In this document: positions 17,478-26,324 of the stretch, one piece after another
Position numbering within the stretch: the stretch's first letter is position 1
How the letters are laid out: each line of letters begins with the position of its first letter
NCBI RefSeq assembly: GCF_015694405.1
Contig: NZ_JADQDB010000004.1
Coordinates: forward strand, 349,714-413,713
DNA: 64,000 nucleotides
From: Pelagibacterium limicola
GTDB taxonomy: Bacteria; Pseudomonadota; Alphaproteobacteria; Rhizobiales; Devosiaceae
Direction of reading: 5' to 3'
Translations under genes and position numbers: made by a program
Notes under the pieces: generated by a model
What the model was told of the DNA's origin: nothing
The model's input: only the letters and a program-made list of their open reading frames with translations
Databases searched by the model: none

Positions 17478-18378
17478 CAGACCTCTGGAATGATCGGGAG
17501 CTCTGAAACCAATGACCAAGGTCCCTGCCCGTGAGGCGGGACAACAATAGAATGTCCTCCCGAAAATAATCCTCCAATATGGTACGCATTTCTGGTGTGA
17601 GTGTGGCCCTCGGCCGCTCAATGCGGTTCCATTTGCTAATGGCAGTGCCGACGCCAAAGCTTTTAGCCCGCAGACCCATTGCGATCTTTGCCCTGACGGC
17701 TAACGTTACCAGGGTTGCGAGCAGTTTGTTCTTCCATTGTTTGGCCGCATTCAGCCTAACAAAACTGTCTGGTTGCCATGCCGGAAGCTCGAGGAACTCC
17801 AAGAGCGACTGATAGACTTCTCCTGCGCTAGTATTCAAGTCTTCCATGAAAACGATACGGACCCTTGATGGTGAAACCGCACCAAATAGTCGCTCAAGCT
17901 GACGTCCAAGGCTGCAATAGCTTCCGTACTGAAGGTGTTTGGGGTCGACACATCTTAATGGGATATTTTGTCCTTGCGCTCTTGCGGATTGAAGGCGCCA
18001 AGCTTTCTCAAAGGACTCGACGTCTTCGTTTAGAGTAAATACGTATTGCTCGTGAAGCGACGCGGCCATCTCGACCGGGTTCCGCACCATTACGATGAAT
18101 TTAGCTTCGGGTGAGTAGTCAAGAATGTTTCTAACTGCCATATCGGAGTTGAGATACCTGACCGATGCTTCGCCGACCTGCAGGTGTGCGTCACCGGCAT
18201 CCTTGAACAGCCTCTCATAGCTGGCTAGGTCTTTTATGCCCGGCTTATGATCGGTATCGAAATGGTGCGGCTCCTTTATGGCGGAGAAAAAGACGTTGGG
18301 ATGTTGCGAGAGCCACGTGGCCATGGAAGTAGTTCCACATTTTGGTGCACCCAATATAAAAAAGGTCGGCTTTTTCAA
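17464..18378 (-). CDS. Sulfotransferase domain protein
   Basis: A 304-residue sulfotransferase. The PAPS 5'-site loop is ILGAPKCGTTSMATWLSQHP near the N-terminus, and the 3'-site region is VMVRNPVEMAASLHEQY. The length suits enzymes of the type found in polysaccharide and Nod-factor sulfation. It follows the third sulfotransferase gene by 28 bases and overlaps the glycosyltransferase. GC content is lower than in flanking genes. Its likely substrate is a sugar in the module A repeat, by context. Confidence 0.86.
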   Translation of the reverse strand: MKKPTFFILGAPKCGTTSMATWLSQHPNVFFSAIKEPHHFDTDHKPGIKDLASYERLFKDAGDAHLQVGEASVRYLNSDMAVRNILDYSPEAKFIVMVRNPVEMAASLHEQYVFTLNEDVESFEKAWRLQSARAQGQNIPLRCVDPKHLQYGSYCSLGRQLERLFGAVSPSRVRIVFMEDLNTSAGEVYQSLLEFLELPAWQPDSFVRLNAAKQWKNKLLATLVTLAVRAKIAMGLRAKSFGVGTAISKWNRIERPRATLTPEMRTILEDYFREDILLLSRLTGRDLGHWFQSSRSFQRSDAQA

Positions 18379-18406
18379 TCTGATTTACCTCTCATGAAGG
18401 GGAAAC

Positions 18407-19045
18407 CTACGCGTCCCAGCCGAGTAGTGAAAATTCGAACTCGGCACCTTTTTGAATGTCGCGCTTCTGCTGAGGTGTCAGCAACTCCCTCGTAACGAAG
18501 TCGTTCCTGAACTGTCCTTTGGCCATGGGCAATGTGTGGGGAAATGGATTGCCAGTTCTTTCCGCCAAGCTCTTCAGGTGGTCCCAGAGCTCTTCGTAAC
18601 GAACAACTTGGTCCACAATGACTGAGCCATTATAAGTATATAGTGGATAGTTCAGATACCGATCAGTCGCTAAGAGATTGTCGATCTCCTGAATTAGGTC
18701 GTCCGGAGTATAGGAGCCCTGTCGCCCTAGTCTAAATGCCGACTGAGACAACACCTTATCATAGGGGTGCCGGTCAACAGCGAACGTATAGGCTCGCTCC
18801 CAGAACCCATTGAGCCTTTTACGTACTGCCGACGCATGCATGTGGCTGACATATTTTGCCCCGAACCAGCCACGATAGTTCATAGCTTGGCCCCCAAACT
18901 CGGCGCGAATATCCTCATCACGCGTGGAAATTGGCGTGCAGATATCATTCCCCCTGCACCAAGAACTCATAACAATCTCAGCGCTCGTTCCTGCCGTCTT
19001 TCGGGTCTTAATAAAAATAAAGTTGTGAGTGAATGAGGCGATCAT
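18407..19045 (-). CDS. Sulfotransferase family 2 protein
   Basis: A 212-residue protein of the short Sulfotransfer_2 type, related to carbohydrate sulfotransferases. The N-terminal PAPS loop FIFIKTRKTAGTSAEI has the K-T-x-GT pattern, and the second site appears in TFAVDRHPYDKVLSQ. A local stretch around 18601-18660 is only about 38% GC, far below the genome average. It is coupled to the flippase gene by an ATGA overlap at 19042. Target sugar unknown; a polysaccharide role is inferred from context. Confidence 0.82.
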   Translation of the reverse strand: MIASFTHNFIFIKTRKTAGTSAEIVMSSWCRGNDICTPISTRDEDIRAEFGGQAMNYRGWFGAKYVSHMHASAVRKRLNGFWERAYTFAVDRHPYDKVLSQSAFRLGRQGSYTPDDLIQEIDNLLATDRYLNYPLYTYNGSVIVDQVVRYEELWDHLKSLAERTGNPFPHTLPMAKGQFRNDFVTRELLTPQQKRDIQKGAEFEFSLLGWDA

Positions 19046-20481
19046 TTTTCGTTCGATTCTTGTTGTTCTAGATTGGAGCGAACGGGGGTGGAAATCCTAG
19101 GGCGCCCCACGGATAGGCCAAGCGCCGACGCGTCAATTCCCAAGTGGCGGCGAACTACGCCCCACAAAATGAGGTTTTTGGTGGCGATAGTTGTTGCCGT
19201 TGCTAGTGCAGCCCCCGTTATTCCGAACATCGGTATCAAGGCATAATTGAGAGCCATGTTGAGCCCAACCATTGCAAAAAGCACCTGAGACAGGTGCCGT
19301 TCGTGACCCGACATGGACAACAGAGGGCCGACCGAACTGGCCAACGCATTTATAAGCTGACCGCAAGCCAAAATAACCAATGCAGTATAGCCGGGCTCGA
19401 ATTCGTTCCCGAATAGAATGCCAATGATTTCGCGACCGAAAACCACGATCACCAGAAATGCTGGCAATGAAAACATAGCCGTCGAGCGAGCTGAGGTGGT
19501 GGCGACACGCTGCAATCGCTTCAAATCGCCCTGTGCATAGAGGCGCGCAATATGTGGCATGACAACAAGATTAGCCGCCGAAAGCACAAGGGCGACGAGG
19601 ACGGCTCCCTGGACGGCGATTTTGTAGTAGCCTACATCTGCGTGTGCCTTGAAAAAACCAAGCATAACGACGTCGGTGTTTGTAATGAGCTGGTTCATCC
19701 CCGCTATCATTGCCAACGGCACTGCGCTCGCCAGCCAGAGGCGGGTATGTACTTCGGGGTTTTGAGCCGCCTTGAGCTCCACCGGGCGTGCCCGCAATAG
19801 CAGCCATGCCCCGATCATGAACGCCATAAGGCTGGCGACCGCGTGCAGCATCATCGCGTCGGAGGCCGTCAAGGCGCGGGCTGAAAGGCCGAAATGCGCC
19901 GCAAGGACCAGCCCGATCAGGAAGGCCGGCCTGAGGATGAATTCGGGCAGTTGTCCCTGCACCACATGGCGCAGTCCGCGCAAGGCCGCGCCGCGCAGGT
20001 TTCCCAGCGCCACCAGCGGCACCAGCACGAGGCCCCAGTAAAAAACCGCAATTCCGCCCTCCGGCAGGTTGGCGGCGAATATCCAGGCGGCCAGCGCGCC
20101 GATGGCCATGAGGACGGCTGACATCCCCAGCGCCATAAGGCTCGACCAGCGCCACAGCCCCTTCATCAGCCCCCAATTTTCCCCGGCCTGCGCCTTGGCC
20201 GTTTCCCGCACGACGAGATTTGGCAGGCCCATCTGGGCGGGGATGGCCATGATGGTGATGAGCGCAAAGACGAACGAATAGACCCCGAACCCTTCCGCCC
20301 CCAGCGCGCGCGCAAGAACGATGGCGAGGCCGACATTGAGCAGGGTCGAGCCGATCTTGATCGCAACAGAGCCCACCCCGCCGCGCAAAAGCTGGCCCTT
20401 CAGCCCCTGTCCTGAACGAAATGCAGTTAAAAAGGAAGTCAAGGCCATCTTGATAACGCGAATCTTGAGGAGGTTACTCAA
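19042..20481 (-). CDS. Oligosaccharide flippase (Wzx-like, MOP superfamily)
   Basis: A 479-residue protein with about 12-14 membrane segments. It opens with the Wzx-like GSVAIKIGSTLLNVGLAIVL and ARALGAEGFGVYSFVFALIT segments and has a mid-protein YYKIAVQGAVLVALVLSAAN stretch typical of polysaccharide exporters. It would move the lipid-linked repeat unit across the inner membrane. It is the module A counterpart of the flippase at 32444-33709. The start is uncertain within about 10 residues. A 131-bp gap separates it from the epimerase gene. Confidence 0.88.
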   Translation of the reverse strand: MSNLLKIRVIKMALTSFLTAFRSGQGLKGQLLRGGVGSVAIKIGSTLLNVGLAIVLARALGAEGFGVYSFVFALITIMAIPAQMGLPNLVVRETAKAQAGENWGLMKGLWRWSSLMALGMSAVLMAIGALAAWIFAANLPEGGIAVFYWGLVLVPLVALGNLRGAALRGLRHVVQGQLPEFILRPAFLIGLVLAAHFGLSARALTASDAMMLHAVASLMAFMIGAWLLLRARPVELKAAQNPEVHTRLWLASAVPLAMIAGMNQLITNTDVVMLGFFKAHADVGYYKIAVQGAVLVALVLSAANLVVMPHIARLYAQGDLKRLQRVATTSARSTAMFSLPAFLVIVVFGREIIGILFGNEFEPGYTALVILACGQLINALASSVGPLLSMSGHERHLSQVLFAMVGLNMALNYALIPMFGITGAALATATTIATKNLILWGVVRRHLGIDASALGLSVGRPRISTPVRSNLEQQESNEK

Positions 20482-20612
20482 TAGAGGGCATAAAACGGCC
20501 GAAAAGGGGCAATAGAACGTATTTACGCAGATTGGTCACGAACTGAACGCTATCGAACGCTTTCACGGCCTTTATGCAACAACCTCTGCGCAGCGATAGA
20601 CCGAAATTATCG

Positions 20613-21626
20613 CTATTCCCCCGATTTGTACGCCCTATACCATTTGACGAAGGCGCCGACTGTCTCCTCGATTCCCTTTTCGGGCACAAACCCGGTCAGG
20701 GCCTTGAGCAGCGAGGGGTCGGCAAAGGTCGCGACCACGTCGCCCTGCTGCATGGGCAGCATGATCTTTTCAGCGCTCCTGCCCAGGGCGGCTTCGATGG
20801 CCTGGATGAACGTCATGAGCCTGACCGGCTGCCCGCCGGCGATATTGACCACCCGCCAGGGCGCGACGGGAGAAAGGGAGTCCGCGACGCCCTCGACCGG
20901 CACAGGCCGGCCCCTTACGGGAACGGCATCGAAGAGCTTCACAATGGCTTCCACGAGATCGTCGACGCTGGTCGCATCGCGCTCCATCTCGCCATTGCCG
21001 TAGACTTCGATGGGCTCGCCCCGTTCGATGAGGTCCACGAATTTGTAGAGCGCCATATCGGGCCGTCCCGCCGTGCCATAGACAGTGAAGAACCGGAAGC
21101 AGGTGGTGGGGATATCGTTGAGATGCGCGAACGAATGGGTCAGCGCCTCGCCGGCCTTCTTGGTGGCCGCATAGAGCGAGACAGGGAAGTCCGTGCGCTC
21201 GGCCTCTTCGAACGGCATCTTTTCGTTGCCCCCGTAGACCGATGACGTCGAGGCAAAAAGAAAATGGTCCGGCCGGTGGACCTTGAGAATGTCTATGAGG
21301 TTGGCCGTGCCCACCACATTGGAGGAAATGTAGGTTTGCGGCGCTTCGATCGAATAGCGCACGCCTGCCTGCGCAGCCAGGTGCACGACGATCCGGGGCT
21401 GAAATTGCGATACCGTGCGGTCCAGCGTTTCCCGGTCCTCGAGCATGGCCTCGACGAACCGGTATCTGGGGTTCTGCGCCAGGATCGCGTTGCGGTACCG
21501 CTTGAGCGAGACGTCGTAATAGGGCGTCATGCCGTCATAGCCGAGCACCTCATGCCCATCGGCAAGGAGCCGTCGCGAAAGATGATAGCCGATGAAGCCC
21601 GCGCTTCCCGTGACAAGAACCCTCAT
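20613..21626 (-). CDS. UDP-glucuronate 4-epimerase (NAD-dependent epimerase)
   Basis: A 337-residue short-chain dehydrogenase-type epimerase. The NAD-binding loop is VTGSAGFIGYHLSRRL, the catalytic Tyr/Lys pair lies in SLYAATKKAGE, and STSSVYGGNEKMPF provides the catalytic serine region. The motif AAQAGVRYSIEAPQTYI is characteristic of UDP-glucuronate 4-epimerases (LspL/CapI type), which make UDP-galacturonate. Its start overlaps the ugd copy 1 stop by ATGA at 21623. Together they would convert UDP-glucose to UDP-galacturonate. Confidence 0.9.
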   Translation of the reverse strand: MRVLVTGSAGFIGYHLSRRLLADGHEVLGYDGMTPYYDVSLKRYRNAILAQNPRYRFVEAMLEDRETLDRTVSQFQPRIVVHLAAQAGVRYSIEAPQTYISSNVVGTANLIDILKVHRPDHFLFASTSSVYGGNEKMPFEEAERTDFPVSLYAATKKAGEALTHSFAHLNDIPTTCFRFFTVYGTAGRPDMALYKFVDLIERGEPIEVYGNGEMERDATSVDDLVEAIVKLFDAVPVRGRPVPVEGVADSLSPVAPWRVVNIAGGQPVRLMTFIQAIEAALGRSAEKIMLPMQQGDVVATFADPSLLKALTGFVPEKGIEETVGAFVKWYRAYKSGE

Positions 21627-22983
21627 TGAGCGGCATCCATATGGAGGATTTGGTTTTGTGTCTGTGCGCCTTGTCCGATGGGTGTGTAGGCGATGCCGGC
21701 CTTTTCCATTTCGGTGGCGCGGTAGACATTGCGCAGGTCGACAAAGCAGGGGGTAGCCATCAGGGCCCGGATGCGCCCGAGGTCGAGAGATCGGAACTGG
21801 TTCCACTCGGTGACCAGCACCAGGCAATCGGCGTTGTTGGCCAGGTCATAGGCATCGGCGGCGCATTCGAGCCCTTCGATGAGGGATTTGGCCATGTCCA
21901 TGCCTTCGGGGTCGTAGGCCCGGATTTCCGCGCCGGCGTCGCGCAGGGCCTGGATGATGGCGATGGAGGGGGCATCGCGCATGTCGTCGGTATTGGGCTT
22001 GAAGGTCAGGCCCAGAATGCCGATCCGCTTGCCGCGCACCGAGCCCCCGCAGGCCGCGATGACCTTGCGGCCCATGGCCCGCTTGCGGTTCTCGTTGACC
22101 GCCACGGTCGCCTCGATCAGCCGCAGCGGCGCGTCATATTCCTGGCCCGTCTTGACCAGGGCCAGCGTATCCTTGGGAAAGCAGCTTCCGCCATAGCCCG
22201 GGCCGGCATTGAGGAATTTGGGGCCGATGCGCTTGTCGAGCCCGATCCCGCGCGCCACCGCCTGTACGTCGCCCCCCGCCTTCTCGCACAGGTCGGCCAT
22301 CTCGTTGATGAAGGTGATCTTCATGGCCAGGAAGGCATTGGCGGCGTATTTGATGAGTTCGGCGGTGCGGCGGCCGGTGAACATCAGGGGCGCCTGGTTG
22401 AGATAGAGCGGGCGGTAGACCTCTTCCATCACGGGGCGGGCCCGCTCGTCCTCGAGCCCCACAACGATGCGGTCGGGGCGCTTGAAGTCCTCGATCGCGG
22501 CGCCCTCGCGCAGGAATTCGGGGTTGGAGACGACGACGAAATCGGCATCGGGGTTGGTCTCGCCGATGATCCGCTCGACATCGTCCCCGCTTCCCACCGG
22601 CACGGTCGACTTGGTGACGATCACCGTGAACCCTTCGAGCGCGCGGGCGATATCGGCGGCCGCCGCATGGACATAGGAGAGGTCTGCATGTCCGTCCCCG
22701 CGCCGCGAGGGCGTGCCGACCGCGATGAAGACCACATCGGCCTTGCCCACCGCCGCCGCCAGATCGGTCGTGAAATCGAGCCGCCCCGCCTCCATGTTGG
22801 TGCGCACCAGTTCCTCGAGCCCGGGCTCGTAGATCGGCATTACCCCGTCCCGCAAGCGCTCCAGCTTGCCCGCGTCCACATCAACGCACGTCACCCAATG
22901 ACCGAAATCGGCAAAACACGCCCCGCTCACCAGCCCAACATAGCCAGACCCTACCATCGCTATATGCATTCCTGAGCTCCTCG
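21621..22983. repeat. Long direct repeat, copy 1 (ugd cassette)
   Basis: This 1,363-bp segment recurs at 37152-38514 in the same orientation, 15,531 bases away. The alignment breaks at 21620/37151 (c versus t) and at 22984/38515 (c versus a). Translations in several frames of both strands agree throughout, which implies essentially complete nucleotide identity. The unit runs from just upstream of the ribosome-binding site to just past the ugd stop codon. Confidence 0.95.
21623..22969 (-). CDS. ugd: UDP-glucose 6-dehydrogenase, copy 1
   Basis: A 448-residue enzyme oxidising UDP-glucose to UDP-glucuronate with two NAD. The N-terminal Rossmann loop is VGSGYVGLVSGACFADFG, the catalytic cysteine lies in GPGYGGSCFPKD, and the C-terminal UDP-binding domain holds GILGLTFKPNTDDMRDAPS. 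A GAGGAG site lies about 7 bases before the ATG. It heads module A and is coupled by ATGA to the epimerase. The gene is duplicated without visible change at 37154-38500. Confidence 0.96.
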   Translation of the reverse strand: MHIAMVGSGYVGLVSGACFADFGHWVTCVDVDAGKLERLRDGVMPIYEPGLEELVRTNMEAGRLDFTTDLAAAVGKADVVFIAVGTPSRRGDGHADLSYVHAAAADIARALEGFTVIVTKSTVPVGSGDDVERIIGETNPDADFVVVSNPEFLREGAAIEDFKRPDRIVVGLEDERARPVMEEVYRPLYLNQAPLMFTGRRTAELIKYAANAFLAMKITFINEMADLCEKAGGDVQAVARGIGLDKRIGPKFLNAGPGYGGSCFPKDTLALVKTGQEYDAPLRLIEATVAVNENRKRAMGRKVIAACGGSVRGKRIGILGLTFKPNTDDMRDAPSIAIIQALRDAGAEIRAYDPEGMDMAKSLIEGLECAADAYDLANNADCLVLVTEWNQFRSLDLGRIRALMATPCFVDLRNVYRATEMEKAGIAYTPIGQGAQTQNQILHMDAAQ

Positions 22984-23346
22984 CTGTCTTCCCATCGCTG
23001 CCGATGGTTGTCCCGGTTTTGCTGCGTGCAATTCGATTTGGCGATCCCCGCGCTTTTCTGCCAGTTGCTGCGCATTGGCAAGGCTTGAATTTGACGGAAT
23101 GAACTTAGACCAGCCAGCCCTGCGCCCAATACCTCATTTTGCAGCATACCCGCCTTGACGAAATCTCATGCACGCAGGCGTTAGACTGAAAACCGTGTCC
23201 AGCAAATGACAGCGCCAGCAAACTACACCCGAGCAGGGCAGGAATATGACAATGGGTCGGTCCCGTATGCCGATACGCCTGCTGGACGAACCGGCAATGG
23301 CCGCATAACGTGCCTCGGCCTATCCGCCTCAAGTCCGAAAGTCCCC
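22984..23346. promoter_or_regulatory. Divergent intergenic region between ugd copy 1 and the PcaB-like gene
   Basis: A 363-bp region that should hold promoters for the leftward module A operon and the rightward lyase gene. A perfect 6-bp inverted repeat with a 4-base loop (CCATCG 22992-22997, CGATGG 23002-23007) lies just upstream of the ugd repeat end, in the presumed 5' leader. No coding gene is convincing. Promoter hexamers are not assigned. Confidence 0.35.
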
Positions 23347-24714
23347 ATGCCCTCTACTCTCCTCGATTCCGACTATTACCGCGATCAATACAGCGCCGGG
23401 GCGATGCGGGCGGTCTTTTCCGACACCGCGCGCTATCGATCCTGGCTCGACGTCGAGGTCGCCCTTGCGCGCGCCCAGGCCGATCTCGGACTGATCCCGC
23501 AGGAGGCGGCGCAAGCCATCGCTGCGGCAGCGAAGGTCGAAAATCTCGATATCGTTGCCATGAAGATCGAGTTCGACAGGGCCGGCTTTGCCATCATGCC
23601 TCTGGTGCGCCAGTTGGGTAAGGCAGCGGGGCCGGATGCAGCGCGCTTTGTGCACTGGGGCTCGACCACCCAGGACATTCTCGATACCGGGCTGGTGCTG
23701 CAAATGCGTGCGGGGCTCGATCTGATTGCCGCCGAGCTCGACGCGGTCTGCATCGCTTTGGCCGCTCTGGCGCGCACGCATCGCAATTCGGTGATGGCGG
23801 GACGGACCTTCATGCAGCAAGCCGCGCCGATCACCTTCGGATATAAAGCCGCGATCTGGCTCGATGAGATGCTGCGCCACCGCGAGCGGTTGCCGCAAAT
23901 CCGCGCGCGGCTCGAAGTGGTTCAATGCGGCGGCGCGGTGGGCACGCTGGCCACCATTGGAGAAAAGGCCCTCGCGATGCGGAAGCGGCAGGCCGAAATC
24001 CTCGGGCTGGGCGATCCCGCCATAAGCTGGCACAACGCGCGAGACGGTTTTACCGAGACCGTTTTCTGGCTGGGGCTCGTCACCGCCAGCCTCGGCAAGT
24101 TCGCCACCGAAATCGCCACCCTGATGCGCACCGAAGTCGGTGAGGTCCGGGAACCTTACGAGACGGGGCGGGGAGCCTCGTCCACCATGCCGCAGAAGCG
24201 CAACCCGATTGCCTGCCCGCAGGTCATCGCCATCGCCGCCCTCCTGCGCGAAAAAACGGCCTCCCAGATGACGGCGATGATTCAGGAGCATGAGCGTGCC
24301 GTCGCAGGAATGCCGATCGAATGGATGGTGATCCCCGAAGCGTTCCTGCTAGCGTCCGGGGCATTCAAGCATATGCGGCCCGTCCTCGAGGGGCTGGAAG
24401 TGGATACGGCGCGAATGCGTGCCAACCTCGAGGGCGATGGGGGGCTCATCATGGCGGAGTCCGTCATGATGGGGCTGGCGCCCCACATCGGGCGCAACGC
24501 GGCGCATGAACTCGTATTCGGTGCGGCCCAGACCGCGATCGCGCAAAATACCACCTTGCGCGCGCAGCTGGAAACGCTTGACGAATTGAAGGAATACCTC
24601 GCGGCCGGTCAACTCGACAGCCTGCTCGATCCCGCGAACTATACCGGCGCTGCCCCGCAAATGGTCGATACGGTACTCAACCGCGCACAGGAACAAGGGC
24701 TTTCGGCCTCCTGA
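23347..24714 (+). CDS. PcaB-like lyase of the fumarase/adenylosuccinate lyase superfamily
   Basis: A 455-residue superfamily member. Conserved region 1 is HWGSTTQDILDTG, and the signature loop is GASSTMPQKRNPIACPQ, close to 3-carboxy-cis,cis-muconate cycloisomerase (PcaB, about 450 residues) and related lyases. The start at 23347 was chosen because the conserved domain begins directly after it and earlier in-frame starts lie in the promoter region. No other protocatechuate-pathway gene is nearby, so the true substrate is uncertain. It stands alone between ugd and the mannose genes. Confidence 0.82.
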   Translation: MPSTLLDSDYYRDQYSAGAMRAVFSDTARYRSWLDVEVALARAQADLGLIPQEAAQAIAAAAKVENLDIVAMKIEFDRAGFAIMPLVRQLGKAAGPDAARFVHWGSTTQDILDTGLVLQMRAGLDLIAAELDAVCIALAALARTHRNSVMAGRTFMQQAAPITFGYKAAIWLDEMLRHRERLPQIRARLEVVQCGGAVGTLATIGEKALAMRKRQAEILGLGDPAISWHNARDGFTETVFWLGLVTASLGKFATEIATLMRTEVGEVREPYETGRGASSTMPQKRNPIACPQVIAIAALLREKTASQMTAMIQEHERAVAGMPIEWMVIPEAFLLASGAFKHMRPVLEGLEVDTARMRANLEGDGGLIMAESVMMGLAPHIGRNAAHELVFGAAQTAIAQNTTLRAQLETLDELKEYLAAGQLDSLLDPANYTGAAPQMVDTVLNRAQEQGLSAS

Positions 24715-24899
24715 ACCCCATTCGAGGGAATCTTCGAGCCCGCGCGGGTCTTGTAGTGATGCCCTATTGCGGTGAGCGGGATAGCGTGGATAGAGTGCGG
24801 GATATTTGTTGCTTTCGTTTTTTTTGCATTTGCATTTATTCATTGTGCGGTTCGTTGATCCGTCCCGAGCGGCGATGAGCCAGAGATGACAAGAGCGTT

Positions 24900-26324
24900 A
24901 TGGCCGTCGACTACAGCATCAGTTTTGGCACGTCCGGCCTGCGCGGACACGCGAATGGGTTCACCGATACGGCGGTTGCCTCTTATGTGGCGGCTTTCCT
25001 TGAGGAAGCGTGCGCGGGCGCGCGCGAAAGGGCCGTATGGATCGGCGCCGATTTGCGTGCATCGAGCCCGGTTATCGCGCGGCGCGTGGCGGCGGCGGTC
25101 GCCGGGAGCGGGTGGACCCCGCGCTATGCCGGGGTTGCGCCCACGCCCGCTGTTGCCGCTTTTGCACTGCGGCAGGGGGTGCCTGCCATCGTCGTGACGG
25201 GCAGCCACATACCGGCCGATTATAACGGTCTCAAGTTCTATCGCCCCGACGGCGAGCTTCTCAAATCGGACGAGGCCCCGATCCGGGCGGCGGTCGAAAA
25301 AGGGTCGATGCGCCTCCTCGGTGCGAAGCCTGATTTGCCACCCCCCGACAGGGCCGTGGTCGCTGCCTATCGCAAGCGTTATCGCGAGGCCTTTGTGCCT
25401 GGCGTGCTCGAAGGGCTACGCATCGGCGTCTTCGAGCATTCCGCTGCCGGGCGGGACCTGATTGTCGAAATCCTCGAGGCGCTGGGCGCCGAATGCCTCC
25501 GGTTCGGACGGAGCGCAGATTTTGTGGCCGTCGATACCGAGGCGGTCGGCCCGGGCGCCATGAGCGAGCTGCGGACGGCGCTTGCGGCGCACGATCTCGA
25601 TGCGGTGGTCTCGACCGATGGCGACGGCGACCGCCCACTGGTGCTCGACGAGACCGGCAGCCAGATCAATGGCGACGTCTTGGGTGCCCTGACGGCGCGG
25701 GCGCTTGGCGCGCGGGTCGTGGTTACGCCGCTGACCTCGACGAGCGCCATCGAAAAGAGCGGGTGGTTCGAAAAGGTCGTCCGTACGCGCATCGGTTCGC
25801 CCTATGTCGTCGAAGCGATGGCGGCGGAGCCAATGAGCGCCGTGGGCTTTGAAGCCAATGGCGGGTTCCTGGTCCAGAGTTCGTTTGACCTGACAGGAGG
25901 GCGGCTCGATCCGCTTCCCACGCGCGATGCCATCCTGCCTATGGTCGCTGTTCTGGCTGCAGGTGCGGCAGGCCGGAGGCCACTCTCTGCGCTTGTGGCC
26001 GATCTGCCGTCGCGCGCAATGAAAGCGGATCGGCTCAAGGATATCGCGCCCGATAGCGGCGGGGCTTTCGTTGCGGGGATGGCCGGGAACAAGGAATGGC
26101 GCGCCGCTTTTGCCCGCCTTCTCGCCGAAACTGAGGCGATCGACACCACCGACGGCACGCGATTGACGCTTGCCGATGGCTCGATCGTACATTTTCGCCA
26201 GTCGGGCAATGCACCCGAACTGCGTTGCTACGTTGAAGCCGATACGATTGCGGCGGCTGATGCAATGCTCGAGATGCTGATGACGCGACTAAACGATTAT
26301 TTTGACAGCACGGTTGAACGATAA
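24900..26324 (+). CDS. Phosphomannomutase
   Basis: A 474-residue alpha-D-phosphohexomutase, converting mannose-6-phosphate to mannose-1-phosphate. The active-site phosphoserine loop reads TGSHIPADYNGLKFY, the variant seen in rhizobial ManB-like enzymes. The metal site is STDGDGDRPLV, the sugar loop GFEANGG, and the phosphate-binding domain lies near the C-terminus (RQSGNAPELRCYVE). It overlaps the ManC gene by TAATG, so the two are a GDP-mannose supply operon. An upstream T-rich stretch (24807-24840) precedes the gene. Confidence 0.9.
   Translation: MAVDYSISFGTSGLRGHANGFTDTAVASYVAAFLEEACAGARERAVWIGADLRASSPVIARRVAAAVAGSGWTPRYAGVAPTPAVAAFALRQGVPAIVVTGSHIPADYNGLKFYRPDGELLKSDEAPIRAAVEKGSMRLLGAKPDLPPPDRAVVAAYRKRYREAFVPGVLEGLRIGVFEHSAAGRDLIVEILEALGAECLRFGRSADFVAVDTEAVGPGAMSELRTALAAHDLDAVVSTDGDGDRPLVLDETGSQINGDVLGALTARALGARVVVTPLTSTSAIEKSGWFEKVVRTRIGSPYVVEAMAAEPMSAVGFEANGGFLVQSSFDLTGGRLDPLPTRDAILPMVAVLAAGAAGRRPLSALVADLPSRAMKADRLKDIAPDSGGAFVAGMAGNKEWRAAFARLLAETEAIDTTDGTRLTLADGSIVHFRQSGNAPELRCYVEADTIAAADAMLEMLMTRLNDYFDSTVER

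Noticed and set aside
21626..22975. A 449-codon open frame on the plus strand opposite ugd copy 1, recurring at 37157-38506
   Set aside because: It is antisense to a well-supported gene, occurs identically opposite the second copy, and its composition reflects GC-rich codon mirroring.
24736..24750. CCCGCGCGGG palindrome after the PcaB-like gene as terminator
   Set aside because: The palindrome has no loop and no T-run, so a functional hairpin is unlikely.
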